From the NCBI RefSeq assembly GCF_026104355.1, contig NZ_CP110535.1, positions 1,612,001-1,676,000 on the forward strand: a DNA stretch of 64,000 nt, written 5' to 3'. Both the position numbers and the translations under genes were made by a program. Below are positions 27,144-36,389 of the stretch, in pieces. Position 1 is the first letter of the stretch. The number at the start of each line of letters is the position of its first letter. The stretch comes from Halomonas sp. BDJS001. GTDB taxonomy: Bacteria > Pseudomonadota > Gammaproteobacteria > Pseudomonadales > Halomonadaceae. The notes below the pieces were generated by a model that was given only the letters and a program-made list of their open reading frames with translations, had not been told where the DNA came from and searched no databases.

Positions 27144-27275
27144 GAGGAGGAGTCCATATACGCGCTACTAAATCACGCCTGCACATGAAGGCGGGGATTC
27201 CAAGGGAGTGTGCACGTTATGCATATGGCCTTGGCACATAATCACACCACAGAAATCGCGTGAGTACACATACCC

Positions 27276-27365
27276 GTAGCGCGTGGTAACGAAGAACGCG
27301 ATTTCAACGAGTGTTCGCAGGCACCCGCGAATGGCGGCGGAACGACGCCCAGTGGCACCCGACCC
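27276..27365. repeat. partial palindromic repeat unit 6
   Basis: Starts with GTAGCGCGTGGTAA (27276-27289), followed by CGAAGAACGCG, GGCACCCGCGAATGGCGGCG and CGACGCCCAGTGGC as in unit 1, then fades out by about 27365. The segment between IS copy C and this unit (27161-27275) also resembles the spacer at 3264-3341 (GGGGATTCCAAGG, GTGTGCACGT), so repeat plus spacer seem to have been copied together. Confidence 0.7.
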
Positions 27366-27481
27366 AACTTGCAAGCATGCAAGGTGAACTTCGACTATCC
27401 TTGAGTCATTTACTGCTTGTTACCCGGGATACTTGGCGGAACAGTGCCTGGAGCCCATTCCGACTGCGGGAGGCTCTCAAC

Positions 27482-28423
27482 ATGGAGTTTAAGGATTATT
27501 ATCAGATGCTCGGCGTGGAGAAGTCCGCAACGTCCGAGGAGATTAAAAAAGCCTACCGCAAGCTGGCTCGTAAGTTTCATCCTGATGTGAGCAAAGAGCC
27601 GGATGCCGAGCAGCGTATGCAGGAAATCAATGAGGCCAAGGCAGTGCTGTCTGATCCCGAGAAGCGTCTCGCCTATGACCAACTGGCTGAGCAGTATCAC
27701 TCTGGCCAGGATTTCCATCCCCCTCCGGACTGGGATGCAGGTTTTGAGTTCAGCGGCCGTGGCTTCGAGGAGGCTGACCTCGGTGAATTCAGTGATTTCT
27801 TTGCGAATATTTTCGGCCATGCGCGCCGCCCAAGAAGAGGCGCCGGCGGGCATCAAATGCGTGGCGAAGATCGTCACGCCAAGGTAGTTATTGATCTCGA
27901 AGATGCCTACCTCGGTGCTACCCGGCCGATCACGTTGCTTGTGCCACAGGCCGATGCCCAAGGTCGCGTCAGTTCTAAAGAACATACCCTCAACGTGCGC
28001 ATACCCAAAGGCGTTAAAGCGGGCCAGCATATCCGTCTTACGGGGCAGGGCGGCCCCGGTGTCGGCGGGGGATCTCCGGGGGATCTGTTCCTTGAGATCC
28101 ACTTTACCCCCAACTCGCGTTACCGTGTTGAAGGGCGTGATGTGTATCAGACGGTACCGGTCACGCCCTGGGAGGCTGCGTTAGGTGCCAGCATTGAAAT
28201 CCCCACCCCTTCCGGGGGGGTGAAACTTAAGGTGCCTCCTGGCTCTCAAACAGGGCGCCGGTTGCGCTTGAAGGGGCGTGGTATTCCTGGGCCTGAGTCG
28301 GGCGATCTGTATGTGGAATTAGAGGTCGTACTGCCCCCAGCCAATAGCGATAAGGCGCGGAAACTCTACGAAACCATGGCGCGGGAAATGGCTTTTAATC
28401 CGCGCCAACGCAAGGGAGGCTAA
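27482..28423 (+). CDS. cbpA: DnaJ-class curved DNA-binding co-chaperone CbpA
   Basis: A 313-residue protein with an N-terminal J domain carrying HPD at 33-35, a Gly/Phe-containing linker (FEFSGRGFEE) and the two C-terminal substrate-binding folds (IPKGVKAGQHIRLTGQGGPG, PSGGVKLKVPPGSQTGRRLR), but no Cys zinc centre. This is the CbpA architecture: a DnaK co-chaperone that also binds curved DNA in stationary phase. The start at 27482 has GGGAGG eight bases upstream; the 57 extra codons upstream come from repeat DNA. cbpM follows three bases after the stop, confirming the identification. Confidence 0.93.
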   Translation: MEFKDYYQMLGVEKSATSEEIKKAYRKLARKFHPDVSKEPDAEQRMQEINEAKAVLSDPEKRLAYDQLAEQYHSGQDFHPPPDWDAGFEFSGRGFEEADLGEFSDFFANIFGHARRPRRGAGGHQMRGEDRHAKVVIDLEDAYLGATRPITLLVPQADAQGRVSSKEHTLNVRIPKGVKAGQHIRLTGQGGPGVGGGSPGDLFLEIHFTPNSRYRVEGRDVYQTVPVTPWEAALGASIEIPTPSGGVKLKVPPGSQTGRRLRLKGRGIPGPESGDLYVELEVVLPPANSDKARKLYETMAREMAFNPRQRKGG

Positions 28424-28426
28424 GCC

Positions 28427-28750
28427 ATGGTACAGCGGGCTACTATTAGCGGTGATCTAATTGATGAGGCGACCCTGTCCCTTGAAGAGTTGGCGCGTGC
28501 TTGCTCAGTGGAAACCTCCTGGGTCATCGAGCGTATTGAGCGTGGCTTACTGGCTGATGGCTCGCCTTTTGTGGCGAGCTGGCGTTTCACCAGCTTTGAT
28601 TTGATCCGTGCCCGGCGAATGCGTCAGTTGGAACGCGATTTTGAGGCCGTGCCCGAACTTGCCGCACTAACGGCCGACCTAATTGAGGAAAACCAGCGAC
28701 TTAAAGATCGAATGCGCGCTGCTGGGCTTTGCGGAAATCCTGCCCGATAG
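28427..28750 (+). CDS. cbpM: CbpA modulator CbpM (MerR-like helix-turn-helix)
   Basis: A 107-residue protein with the CbpM pattern: LSLEELARACSVETSWVIERIERGLL at the N-terminus and a C-terminal amphipathic helix ending ENQRLKDRMRAAG. CbpM binds the J domain of CbpA and blocks its action on DnaK and DNA. Genes for the pair are adjacent and on the same strand, as usual. Confidence 0.9.
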   Translation: MVQRATISGDLIDEATLSLEELARACSVETSWVIERIERGLLADGSPFVASWRFTSFDLIRARRMRQLERDFEAVPELAALTADLIEENQRLKDRMRAAGLCGNPAR

Positions 28751-28923
28751 GGGGCGCGGGCAGTGGTGTCGCCCGTGCTATTAGTGCTTTTGTTTATGCG
28801 AAAATGCAATATTAGTATTAATACGATCACCCTAATCTTGTTGAAAGCAAACAATAAAAAATTAAGGGTCGTGGTTGGATCTTTTTAATTGGTTTTTGTA
28901 TATTTTTAACCGCGATATAAAAG

Positions 28924-28937
28924 TTGATCTATGTCAT
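28924..28937 (+). promoter_or_regulatory. possible FNR/Anr-type box
   Basis: TTGATCTATGTCAT agrees with the TTGAT-N4-ATCAA family at most positions and with the box at 36390 at 12 of 14. It lies 80 bp before the gene at 29018, a usual activating distance. A regulator with an FNR-like recognition helix is encoded at 34446-35147. Confidence 0.4.
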
Positions 28938-29017
28938 AGAAAGCTGGCTTTCATCCACTCTAGTATGCACCCGTGGGTACCACTTTGTCTCTTTCTCATT
29001 ACCCAAAGGTCGTAAAC

Positions 29018-29503
29018 ATGAATAATCTAGCAGCTCTTTCTCTTCTGCCTCAAGAGCAGTTAAATTTAGCCTATTCTAATGAAGCTGGTGAGCTAAAACG
29101 CTATAAATGGCTAGCCCTTACTTTTCTGCCTTTTGATTCATCGGTTAGTCGCTTGATGACGGCGATTAGCATGGAGTGCGTGCACCGCCTTTGTAATTTA
29201 CAAGAGGTGGCTAGGAAAATGGATCTCTGTGCTTGCGTTAATGCTGAGACGTTAGAACAAAGCCCTTTGCTCAATACAAAAGAATCGCATTTTTTTGTAG
29301 TGGATGATCAAATGGGAGATCAAATTCTTGCCAGCGCTGAAGAGGCTGCTAAACTTTCGTGTGCTTTTTTTGTCTGGTTGCTAGAGACCAATGCCACTCC
29401 TGAGCTACATAATACTTTATTCCAATTTGTAACGCAGAAGAGTAATGAGTTTCGCATCATACAGGAGTGTCGCGAACAGCGGGCTATAGGTTTTTATAAG
29501 TAG
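29018..29503 (+). CDS. hypothetical protein, possibly ferritin-like
   Basis: 161 residues, mostly helical. I do not recognise it firmly. The start EAGELKRYKWLALTFLPFD, followed ~28 residues later by MECVHRL, gives an E-x(n)-ExxH pattern like the first half of a rubrerythrin/ferritin di-iron site. The second half (KSNEFRII) lacks a clear ExxH. The ATG at 29018 (AAAGGT upstream) is preferred over the longer frame from 28973. It stands alone, with an FNR/Anr-like box upstream, before a GGDEF gene. Confidence 0.5.
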   Translation: MNNLAALSLLPQEQLNLAYSNEAGELKRYKWLALTFLPFDSSVSRLMTAISMECVHRLCNLQEVARKMDLCACVNAETLEQSPLLNTKESHFFVVDDQMGDQILASAEEAAKLSCAFFVWLLETNATPELHNTLFQFVTQKSNEFRIIQECREQRAIGFYK

Positions 29504-29569
29504 CTTGTTGCATTCAAAGCTGAAATAGAGTTTTGTACATATAGACGCTCATATCCGTGAGGTGTGTTC

Positions 29570-30571
29570 ATGCTTTCTTCAGTATGCAATAAACCGGATT
29601 TTTTTAGCTGTTTTGATTGCGATTTTAATTCAGTGGCTAAAAGCCTTTGGGAGTGTTTCCCTAAAGAGATGATGATCGTACGTGTTACTGAACGAAATCA
29701 CTATATCATTGAAGAGATTAAGAATCTGCAACCTGCTGAATTTAGCAATCATCTAGTAAGTGTGGGTAAACCCTTCCGAAATCTACTTCCATCCCCTCTA
29801 GCTGAGGAGTTGATCGTAAACTGCACACGCTGCGTAAAAGGGGTAGTGCCTGTTAATTTTGAAGTGGCGGGTGGGTGCTTCAATACAGGGGATAACCAGC
29901 GCAGCTTTAGGCTTCTTCTATTTCCTATCATGCATCAACCAGGGGTAGTGTCGCATCTACTCTGTATCGTCTTGAACTCAGATATGACCAGCATGACGCA
30001 GATTGCGACATACTCCGAGCAAGAAGTGGAGCGCCGGGTTATAGAGCGTACCGCTGAGTTGGTAGCTACCAATTTGCATCTGACCTACCTGGCTACCCAT
30101 GATGGCCTCACGCAAACGTATAATCGGCTCCATCTCCTTGATTTGGCTAACACTGAGTTCAAGCGGGCTGTTCGTTATGGCTTATCGCTCTGTGTGATGA
30201 TGTTGGATATTGACCACTTTAAGACTATCAATGATGAGCAGGGGCACGCGGCGGGTGATCATATGCTGAAAACGCTTGCCCATGCGATGCGTTCTACGGT
30301 GCGCGATTGGGATTTGGTGGGTCGGTATGGTGGGGACGAATTTATTATCATCTTACCTGAAACGGATATCCAAGGCGCCCAGGTGATAGCAGAGCGACTG
30401 AGTAACACTCTGCAGAGTGCCAGGCTATCTGTCAGCATTGGCATCGCCACGCTTGAACTGAATGATCGCTGCATTGATGATTTGATCAACCGTGCCGATC
30501 ACTTGCTACTGAATGCCAAGCGAAACGGCCGCAACCGTATTGAATGTACTTCTTATGCGCTCACAGCCTGA
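29570..30571 (+). CDS. GGDEF-domain protein (probable diguanylate cyclase)
   Basis: 334 residues without signal peptide or membrane helix. The N-terminal ~155 residues may be a PAS-like sensory domain (I see no diagnostic motif), followed by a short coiled segment (YSEQEVERRVIERTAELVA). The C-terminal GGDEF domain has an intact active site (RYGGDEFIIILPE) and RDWD five residues upstream as I-site. It would make c-di-GMP in the cytoplasm in response to an internal signal. The ATG at 29570 has GAGG seven bases upstream; a GTG two codons earlier is possible. Confidence 0.85.
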   Translation: MLSSVCNKPDFFSCFDCDFNSVAKSLWECFPKEMMIVRVTERNHYIIEEIKNLQPAEFSNHLVSVGKPFRNLLPSPLAEELIVNCTRCVKGVVPVNFEVAGGCFNTGDNQRSFRLLLFPIMHQPGVVSHLLCIVLNSDMTSMTQIATYSEQEVERRVIERTAELVATNLHLTYLATHDGLTQTYNRLHLLDLANTEFKRAVRYGLSLCVMMLDIDHFKTINDEQGHAAGDHMLKTLAHAMRSTVRDWDLVGRYGGDEFIIILPETDIQGAQVIAERLSNTLQSARLSVSIGIATLELNDRCIDDLINRADHLLLNAKRNGRNRIECTSYALTA

Positions 30572-30710
30572 TGAGTGCTTAATAAAAGCAAAGAAATCTT
30601 CACTTTATTTGATGTCATTGTCTAATGTTCATGTATTTGGACAGAAATTATTTTAATGCAAGGTTAGCTTTGGTGGTTTTTTAAACTCGTGAGTACCTTT
30701 ATTTAGAGTA

Positions 30711-31295
30711 CTAAAGATCTTCAAGCTCTTGCGCGTCACGAACCATGCGCATCGCTTCGTGCTGTTCAAGCGTGAGGAGGTTGTTCAGTAGCTCATTTGC
30801 AACTACTGACTCTGCACGTAGCGCCAAATAGCGATAAAGCTCTATGATTTTGTTATGTATGGTTACGATTGAGCGCATGATTTCTGCGAAGGTCATGTTG
30901 CTGTAGTCAATATTGTCGAGGGCGATAGCGTGCTTGTCGAAGTACTCTACACACCATGTGTGAATGGCAGCTGACTGGGCATCCTGCTCGCTCAGTGCCA
31001 AGACACGGCTCAGCTCTTTTTCATGTAGTGATAGATAATCAAGCAGCATGAGCATTTTTTCATTTTTTGTTGAAAGCGATGCTTTTTCTAAGCTATTAGC
31101 TAAGTTAGTGTGTAATAAACGCGTCATCTTCAACAATTGTTGAACAGTTTCGACTGACATGTTTTGTCCAGCTTTGGTTAGAGTTTTGATTTCTTTAGTT
31201 TTACGCTGTGCTATGTTTTGCACCAGCGACACTCTTGGGGTTTCCACGTTAAGCACAGAGACCTTGTGTATTCGCCTCTTGGTTACGTCAACCAT
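30711..31295 (-). CDS. helical hypothetical protein, possibly ferritin/rubrerythrin-like
   Basis: 194 residues, almost entirely helical. From Met47 onward (MSVETVQQLLKMTRLLH...) four helices can be drawn. YLSLHEKELSRVL in the second helix and LEQHEAMRMVRDA in the last have Glu/His spacing that could bind metal, but no full di-iron motif is certain. The start is doubtful: 31295 gives a basic N-terminal extension, while 31157 (Met47) has a weak GGA upstream. It lies between the GGDEF gene and the acyl-CoA synthetase gene, in a stress/low-oxygen context. Function unknown. Confidence 0.5.
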   Translation of the reverse strand: MVDVTKRRIHKVSVLNVETPRVSLVQNIAQRKTKEIKTLTKAGQNMSVETVQQLLKMTRLLHTNLANSLEKASLSTKNEKMLMLLDYLSLHEKELSRVLALSEQDAQSAAIHTWCVEYFDKHAIALDNIDYSNMTFAEIMRSIVTIHNKIIELYRYLALRAESVVANELLNNLLTLEQHEAMRMVRDAQELEDL

Positions 31296-31624
31296 AGCAC
31301 TCGTTACTTTCTACTTGAATCCATACAGGTTTTTATGATGTGTTTGACTGTAACGTTGTTATGGTCGTCGATTTTACCTCCCAGAGCTGAAAAATAGTAT
31401 AGAAGCTAATAGGCTCCCTGGCGTATCTATTAATCAATGCTTTGATGCTGTAGATCAATATTTTTGCTGTTAGTAAACAGTTGCGGCAACAAGTAGTGTC
31501 ATACAATGATTTAGTCCATGTCATTTCTCACGCAAAGCGAGTGTGAGGGTCAATCTTCTTGCTTCAGATGACTTTACTAACGAGGTGAGGCGTCCCGAAA
31601 TCCCACGATGATCGGAGATGTTAG
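31296..31624. other. AT-rich intergenic region
   Basis: 329 bp between divergent genes. I see no convincing coding frame or RNA. TTGAT and ATCAA half-sites occur at 31442-31458, but seven bases apart, which does not fit an FNR box. It must contain the promoters of both neighbours. Confidence 0.5.
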
Positions 31625-34264
31625 ATGTCGATTCGCAATTTAGACGTACTGTTCTCCCCTGAAACAATTGCCCTCATCGGTGCTAGCAACCAGCCTGGGT
31701 CGGTGGGGGCCGTGTTGGCACGCAATTTACTCTGTGCTGGTTTTGCCGGGCCGGTGCTAACCGTCAACCCTGAACTACCACTCTGTTAGTGAACTGCCAC
31801 TGACTCCTGACTTGGCAATCATCGCGACCCCGCCGGAGAGCGTGCCGGGCTTGATCAAGGAACTTGGCGAGCGGGGCTGTCGTGCGGCGGTGGTTATTAC
31901 CGCAGGCTTTGGTGAAGGAGAGCAGGCGGATGGCAAGGCGCTTCAGCAGGCAATGCTTGAGGCGGCACGCCCTTATCTAATGCGAATTGTAGGGCCCAAC
32001 TGTTTGGGTATTTTGGCTCCTCACAAGGGTATCAATGCCAGTTTCGCTCATCTTACCCCTCTGAAGGGCGATATCGCTTTCGTTACCCAGTCGGGGGCTG
32101 TGGCAACATCAATCCTCGACTGGGCATCGGCGCGCGGGATCGGCTTCTCATATATCATTTCGCTAGGCGCAATGAGCGATGTTGATTTTGGCGATGTGCT
32201 CGACTTCCTGGCGCTTGACCCAAAAACGCACTCCATTCTGCTCTACGTCGAGGCCATTTCGGACGCACGTAAATTCTTGTCGGCTGCACGCATGGCTTCA
32301 CGAAACAAGCCGGTCGTGGTGGTGAAAGCCGGCCGCAGTGATGAAGGTGCCAAAGCGGCGCTTTCGCATACTGGGGCTCTGGCGGGATCCGATGCTATCT
32401 ATGACGCTGCCTTTAGGCGTGCGGGAATGCTTCGGGTGAAAACCCTGGATGAACTATTTCAGGCGGCAGGAACGCTTGCCACGGGCATCCGCGTGCAGGG
32501 AGATCGGCTGGCTATACTCACCAACGGTGGCGGGGTCGGTGTGTTAGCCGTGGATGAACTGATCGATGTGGGTGGCCACTTGGCAGAGCTCTCCGAGGCG
32601 ACCTTGGCGCGTTTGAATGCCGTGTTGCCCAAGGCTTGGTCACACGCCAATCCCGTTGATATTCTCGGCGATGCATCGGGCCAACGCTATGCAGAGGCGG
32701 TTAACGTACTGCTTGATGAACGCGGTGCTGATGCACTCTTCGTTATTAACTGCCCAGTCGCGGTTACCGACAGTTTGGAGGCTGCTCAAGCGTTAATCAC
32801 GACACTTGAGAAACATCGGCTGCCCGTTTTGACCTGTTGGCTCGGCGAAGGCGCGCCCGCAGAAGCCCGACGACTGTTTGCGGAGAAACGTATCCCCTCG
32901 TATGGCACGCCGGAGCAGGCGGTTCGTGCCTTTTGCACCTCTCCAGCTACTGTCGCAATCAGCGAGCCCTTATGGAGACGCCAGCGTCTGTTTCTGATCT
33001 TATTACCATCGACACGACTAGCGCGAACGCGATTATTGATCGTGTAACTGATGAGGGCCGGAGTGTACTGACGGAACCTGAAGCATCAGCTGTCTTGGCT
33101 GCCTATGGCATACCTACGGTGCCAGCCATGTTGGCTCGCACGCCGGAGGAGGCCAGTCACGCAGCAGAGCAGTTGGGCTTCCCGGTTGTGCTGAAAATTT
33201 TGTCGCGCGATATTTCTCACAAGTCTGATATCGGGGGCGTGCAGCTAAATTTGGCTTCGTCCGAGGCCGTGTTTCTGGCGGCCGAGAATATGCTTAGGGT
33301 CATTCACCATGAGGCTCCCACGGCACGGGTCGATGGTTTCAATGTGCAACCGATGATTCGACGTCCAGGGGCGCATGAACTCATTTTAGGCGTCGCTGAA
33401 GATCGCGTTTTTGGCCCCGTGATTCTGTTTGGGCAGGGTGGTAAAGCCGTTGAAGTCATTGGTGACCGCGTGGTTGGTTTGCCCCCGCTTAACTCACTGC
33501 TGGCTCAAGATATGATCAGCTCGACACGCATATCGCGTCTGTTGAAAGGTTATCGTGATCGGCCGGCAGCTGATTTGGAAGCAATCACGCTCACGTTGAT
33601 AAAATTGTCACAACTGGCCAGCGACTTGGAGCGCGTAGTCGAACTGGATATCAACCCGCTGTTGGCTGACGCCTCTGGTGTGATGGCTTTGGATGCGCGC
33701 ATCGTGATTAGATACAGTCAGCGACAACGGCTGCCAATGGCCATCCGCCCTTATCCCAAGCAGCTCGCCCAAACAATCACGACACGCAGTGGCCAAGCCT
33801 ATTGCTTGCGCCCCATACGCCCCGAAGACGAATCGGCGCTGGTTCACATGCTGGGTCAGTCTTCTCCCAGTGATGTGCGGTTGCGCTTCTTTGCAGCCAT
33901 CAGAAAGTTTGACTATGCCTTTGCGGCGCGACTAACCCAGATAGATTACGACCGGGAAATGGCCTTTGTAGCGATACCTTCTGGCAGCGACGAGATTGTG
34001 GGGGTAGTGCGCCTGTCTGCCGATCCCGATAAAGATAAAGCGGAGTTTGCGGTCATGGTGCGTAGTGATTTTAAAGGAACCGGGCTGGGTTATAGCCTTA
34101 TGCAGCAGATAATTGATTTTGCACGCATGAACGCGATTAAGCAGCTATTTGCGGATGTGCTGCGGGAGAATCACCCAATGCTAAAGATGGTAAAAGAGTT
34201 TGGTTTTCTGGTGCTACCAACGAACCATCAGGCAGATAGCGTCACCGTCGTGCTTAATCTGTAA
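31625..34264 (+). pseudogene. NDP-forming acyl-CoA synthetase fused to GNAT acetyltransferase (Pat/PatZ-like), frame disrupted
   Basis: The ATG at 31625 (GGAG upstream) begins the CoA-binding domain (LFSPETIALIGAS...). The frame breaks after VLTVNPEL (near 31775), where about eight residues of the family are also missing, and resumes at YHSVSELPLTPDLAI. A second break is at 'cgtgccttttgcacc' (near 32930), where one more T would join AVRAF to LHLSSYCRNQRALMETP. Then follow the ATP-grasp part (YGIPTVPAML, LKILSRDISHKSDIGGV) and a C-terminal GNAT domain (LRPIRPEDE...GTGLGYSLMQQ). Members acetylate lysines of metabolic enzymes or act as acyl-CoA ligases. Otherwise well conserved, so sequence error is a real alternative to loss. 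Confidence 0.8.
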
Positions 34265-34445
34265 TGGAAGCTCATCGCCGAACCGATGGTTAACTCTTTC
34301 GCCAATATAAGTGCTTTTAAAGTTGCGGTAACGAGCGCCCAGGATGTTGTTTTTTATAATGCGTACTGTGTAAAAGGAAAGCGATAAAGCACGCCTGTAC
34401 CCAGCATGGAAGCGGTTTCTTAGAAGAGTGTTGTCTGCGATAAGT

Positions 34446-35147
34446 TCACTTCCTTTTTGCAGCTATAGACGCTAACGCTTCAAGGTCTACTATGCAGTAC
34501 TCATGACCACGTGCTGTTAATATACCTTGCTGCTGAAAGCGGTTGATGAGGCGACTGAGTGTCTCTACTGCCATACAGAGATAGTCGGCCATTTCTTGTC
34601 GCGACATGGCCAGTCTGAAAGAGTAGGGCGAATAGCCCCGAGCAAAAAAACTCCTCGACATTGCAGCAAAAAAACAGGCTAATCTGACGTCTGCAGGCTG
34701 GCTAATCATTTGCCACATTCGTGAGTGTTCAAGGCTCATGGCCCGACTCAAGCAGCGCAGCAATTGCATATGGTTAGTTTGAAGGTTGGGAAACTCTTCA
34801 ATTCGTCTAAAGGGGATGTGCAGTAAACCGGATGTTTCAATGGCAATCACGGTACCTGCATAAAATCCCTCGCCAATAGCATCTAGGCCAATAATGTCGT
34901 CAGGTAGAAAAAAGTGTGTAAGCTGCTCATTGTCGTTTTTGCACTGAAGCGTTTGTTTTAGCATGCCAGATTGTACGATGTATAAGCCTTGAAAAGCATC
35001 CCCTTGGTATAATAGCGTTTTTTTTCTACGCAAGATTAATATGGATCGAGATAGGTTTTTCAACTCTTGTACAATTAAAAGGGAAGAGTGACTGGAAGTC
35101 GCTCGTTGTTCGAGATATGGCTTATCCAAACCAGTAAACGTTTCCAT
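34446..35147 (-). CDS. CRP/FNR-family regulator with FNR-like DNA specificity, no Fe-S cysteines
   Basis: 233 residues: a cyclic-nucleotide-binding-type sensor domain (~35-150, FQGLYIVQSGMLKQ, LPDDIIGLDAI), a dimer helix and a winged helix (~170-225). The recognition helix is VETLSRLINRFQQ; the Glu, Ser and Arg that contact TTGAT half-sites in FNR are conserved. The N-terminus lacks the FNR cysteine cluster, so it should not sense oxygen by Fe-S; DNR- or FixK-like behaviour is possible. Candidate sites are at 28924 and 36390. Low-oxygen loci in other proteobacteria pair such regulators with Hsp20, PHA-synthase-like and acyl-CoA synthetase genes, as here. Confidence 0.85.
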   Translation of the reverse strand: METFTGLDKPYLEQRATSSHSSLLIVQELKNLSRSILILRRKKTLLYQGDAFQGLYIVQSGMLKQTLQCKNDNEQLTHFFLPDDIIGLDAIGEGFYAGTVIAIETSGLLHIPFRRIEEFPNLQTNHMQLLRCLSRAMSLEHSRMWQMISQPADVRLACFFAAMSRSFFARGYSPYSFRLAMSRQEMADYLCMAVETLSRLINRFQQQGILTARGHEYCIVDLEALASIAAKRK

Positions 35148-35506
35148 ACGTTTTACCCTAGATTCTGCAACGAAAATTAGTGCAAGCGCCGTGAGCCACG
35201 AACGATTTTTAAAAATGGTTTTACCGTAAGTATTGTAATTCAGTTAGTTATGTGTTTTTTTTGATTTTTTAGACGCTGGCGAAATTAAGCGTAGAAGAGA
35301 TTTTGAGTTGTGCAATACGAAAAAAGTAGGTGTTTTTTATATTTGAAGTTTATTTAAAAAATGGCTGTTCGTGATGATTCTTAAGTTAAAAAAGAGGGGG
35401 GCAATATTAGGTAGCACCCTGAAGCTGCATCTTGCCAGTTAATTCAGTCTTGGCGTTTCTCTGGCGAACCAGTGTTCGACTGGTCTTGTCGAAAAGAAAG
35501 CCTTGT
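35148..35506. other. AT-rich intergenic region without a visible gene
   Basis: 359 bp between the start of the FNR-like gene and the stop of the PHA-synthase remnant. Long A and T runs; no open frame with family resemblance, no clear hairpin terminator. It should include the promoter for the regulator. Confidence 0.5.
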
Positions 35507-36208
35507 TCATGGCTGCTTCACGTAGCTCCCCGGTGCATCTTCTAATGGCGGATAGTCGTTTGACCCTAGAGTTGGCTTTCTAACCAGAGGCCCTGAGCGT
35601 TTCTCAAGCCAGATTTGCCACTCTTCCCACCAGGAGCCTGGCTGTATGGTTGTGCTCTCAAGCCAAGTGTCGGGGTCAATATAACTATCTTTTTCATGGG
35701 CCACCGTTATTCGGTAGTGCCGGTGAGGGTGCTCAGGAGGGCTAATAATGCCCGCATTATGGCCACCGCTGGTGAGCAGGAAAGTGATTTCAGGTGCATC
35801 AGAAAGCAAGTGCAGTCTGTAAGTGGATCGCCAAGGTGCAACGTGGTCCCATTCGGTGCCGACACAGAAGATCGGTACCTGTATATCGCTAAGCGCTACT
35901 GGGTGGTCATCCACCCGCAAGCTAGGGTCGCGAAAGCGACGATCCTGAGGTAAGGGGATAATGCAAGGAGGGGCATTGCGGTCAAAAGCCGAATGGCTAG
36001 CCCAGGAAAGCAAGCGTAGCTGTTTTTTAAGCGCTTTTTGTAGCAAATGAGCTTGGGTTCCTGGCGAAAGGGCCAGGCTGGATAGCCAGTCCAAATAAGT
36101 AAGCATGACCGACGAGGGTGAAATACCCATAGTCAGCCCCGCCAGTGAAGCACGCACTAGTCTATCAATATCTTGGTGCTGAGAATTTTCGTAAAACATA
36201 TGTCTCAT
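35507..36208 (-). pseudogene. PHA-synthase-like (PhaC family) protein with the catalytic core deleted in frame
   Basis: The 233-residue frame begins like the N-terminal domain of PhaC-like proteins (RLVRASLAGLTMGISPSSVM, YLDWLSSLALSPGTQ, PLPQDRRFRDP) and ends like their C-terminus (VALSDIQVPIFCVGTEWDHV, FLLTSGGHNAGIISPPEHPH, GSWWEEWQIWL). The piece between, normally ~300 residues with the lipase box GxCxG and catalytic Cys and Asp, is absent; the join is at about RDPSLRV-DDHPVAL (near 35915). Only the His region remains. The frame stays open, so a short protein may be made, but polymerase activity is not expected. It is divergent from hsp20, with an FNR/Anr-type box between them. Confidence 0.8.
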
Positions 36209-36389
36209 GCCTCACGTGCGGTTATTAACATGGGCGCAGTTACGCTTATCTAGTATCAGTGTCTATTTCACTCTTCAGTTTGGTCGCTGACGAGGAAAAC
36301 TCAAGCTCTGAAATTTATATTTTATAAAAAGCAGTTGCTAAGAATAATTATCAAGGGTGTTGGATGAATTTTGGGTGTTATGTTCTGTT

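Larger units (their letters stand above)
25754..27159 (+). mobile_element. IS1111-group (IS110 family) insertion sequence, copy C, intact
   Basis: A 1406-bp element. Sub-terminal inverted repeats ATGGACTCCTCCTC (25761-25774) and GAGGAGGAGTCCAT (27144-27157) lie 7 bp from the left and 2 bp from the right end. The short left non-coding part (~97 bp), complete transposase gene and long right non-coding part (~270 bp) match the IS1111 layout. No direct duplication flanks it. It interrupts a GTAGCGCGTGGTAA repeat at the same base as copies A and B. It is the only copy in the window with an intact transposase and could supply activity to the others. Confidence 0.93.

Noticed and set aside
24974-27481. 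Genomic island integrated at tRNA-Arg
   Set aside because: No integrase and no duplicated tRNA 3' end were found; the mobile DNA is explained by the IS and repeat family.
31442-31458. TTGAT and ATCAA half-sites upstream of the acyl-CoA synthetase
   Set aside because: The spacing is seven bases instead of four, which does not fit an FNR/CRP-type dimer site.
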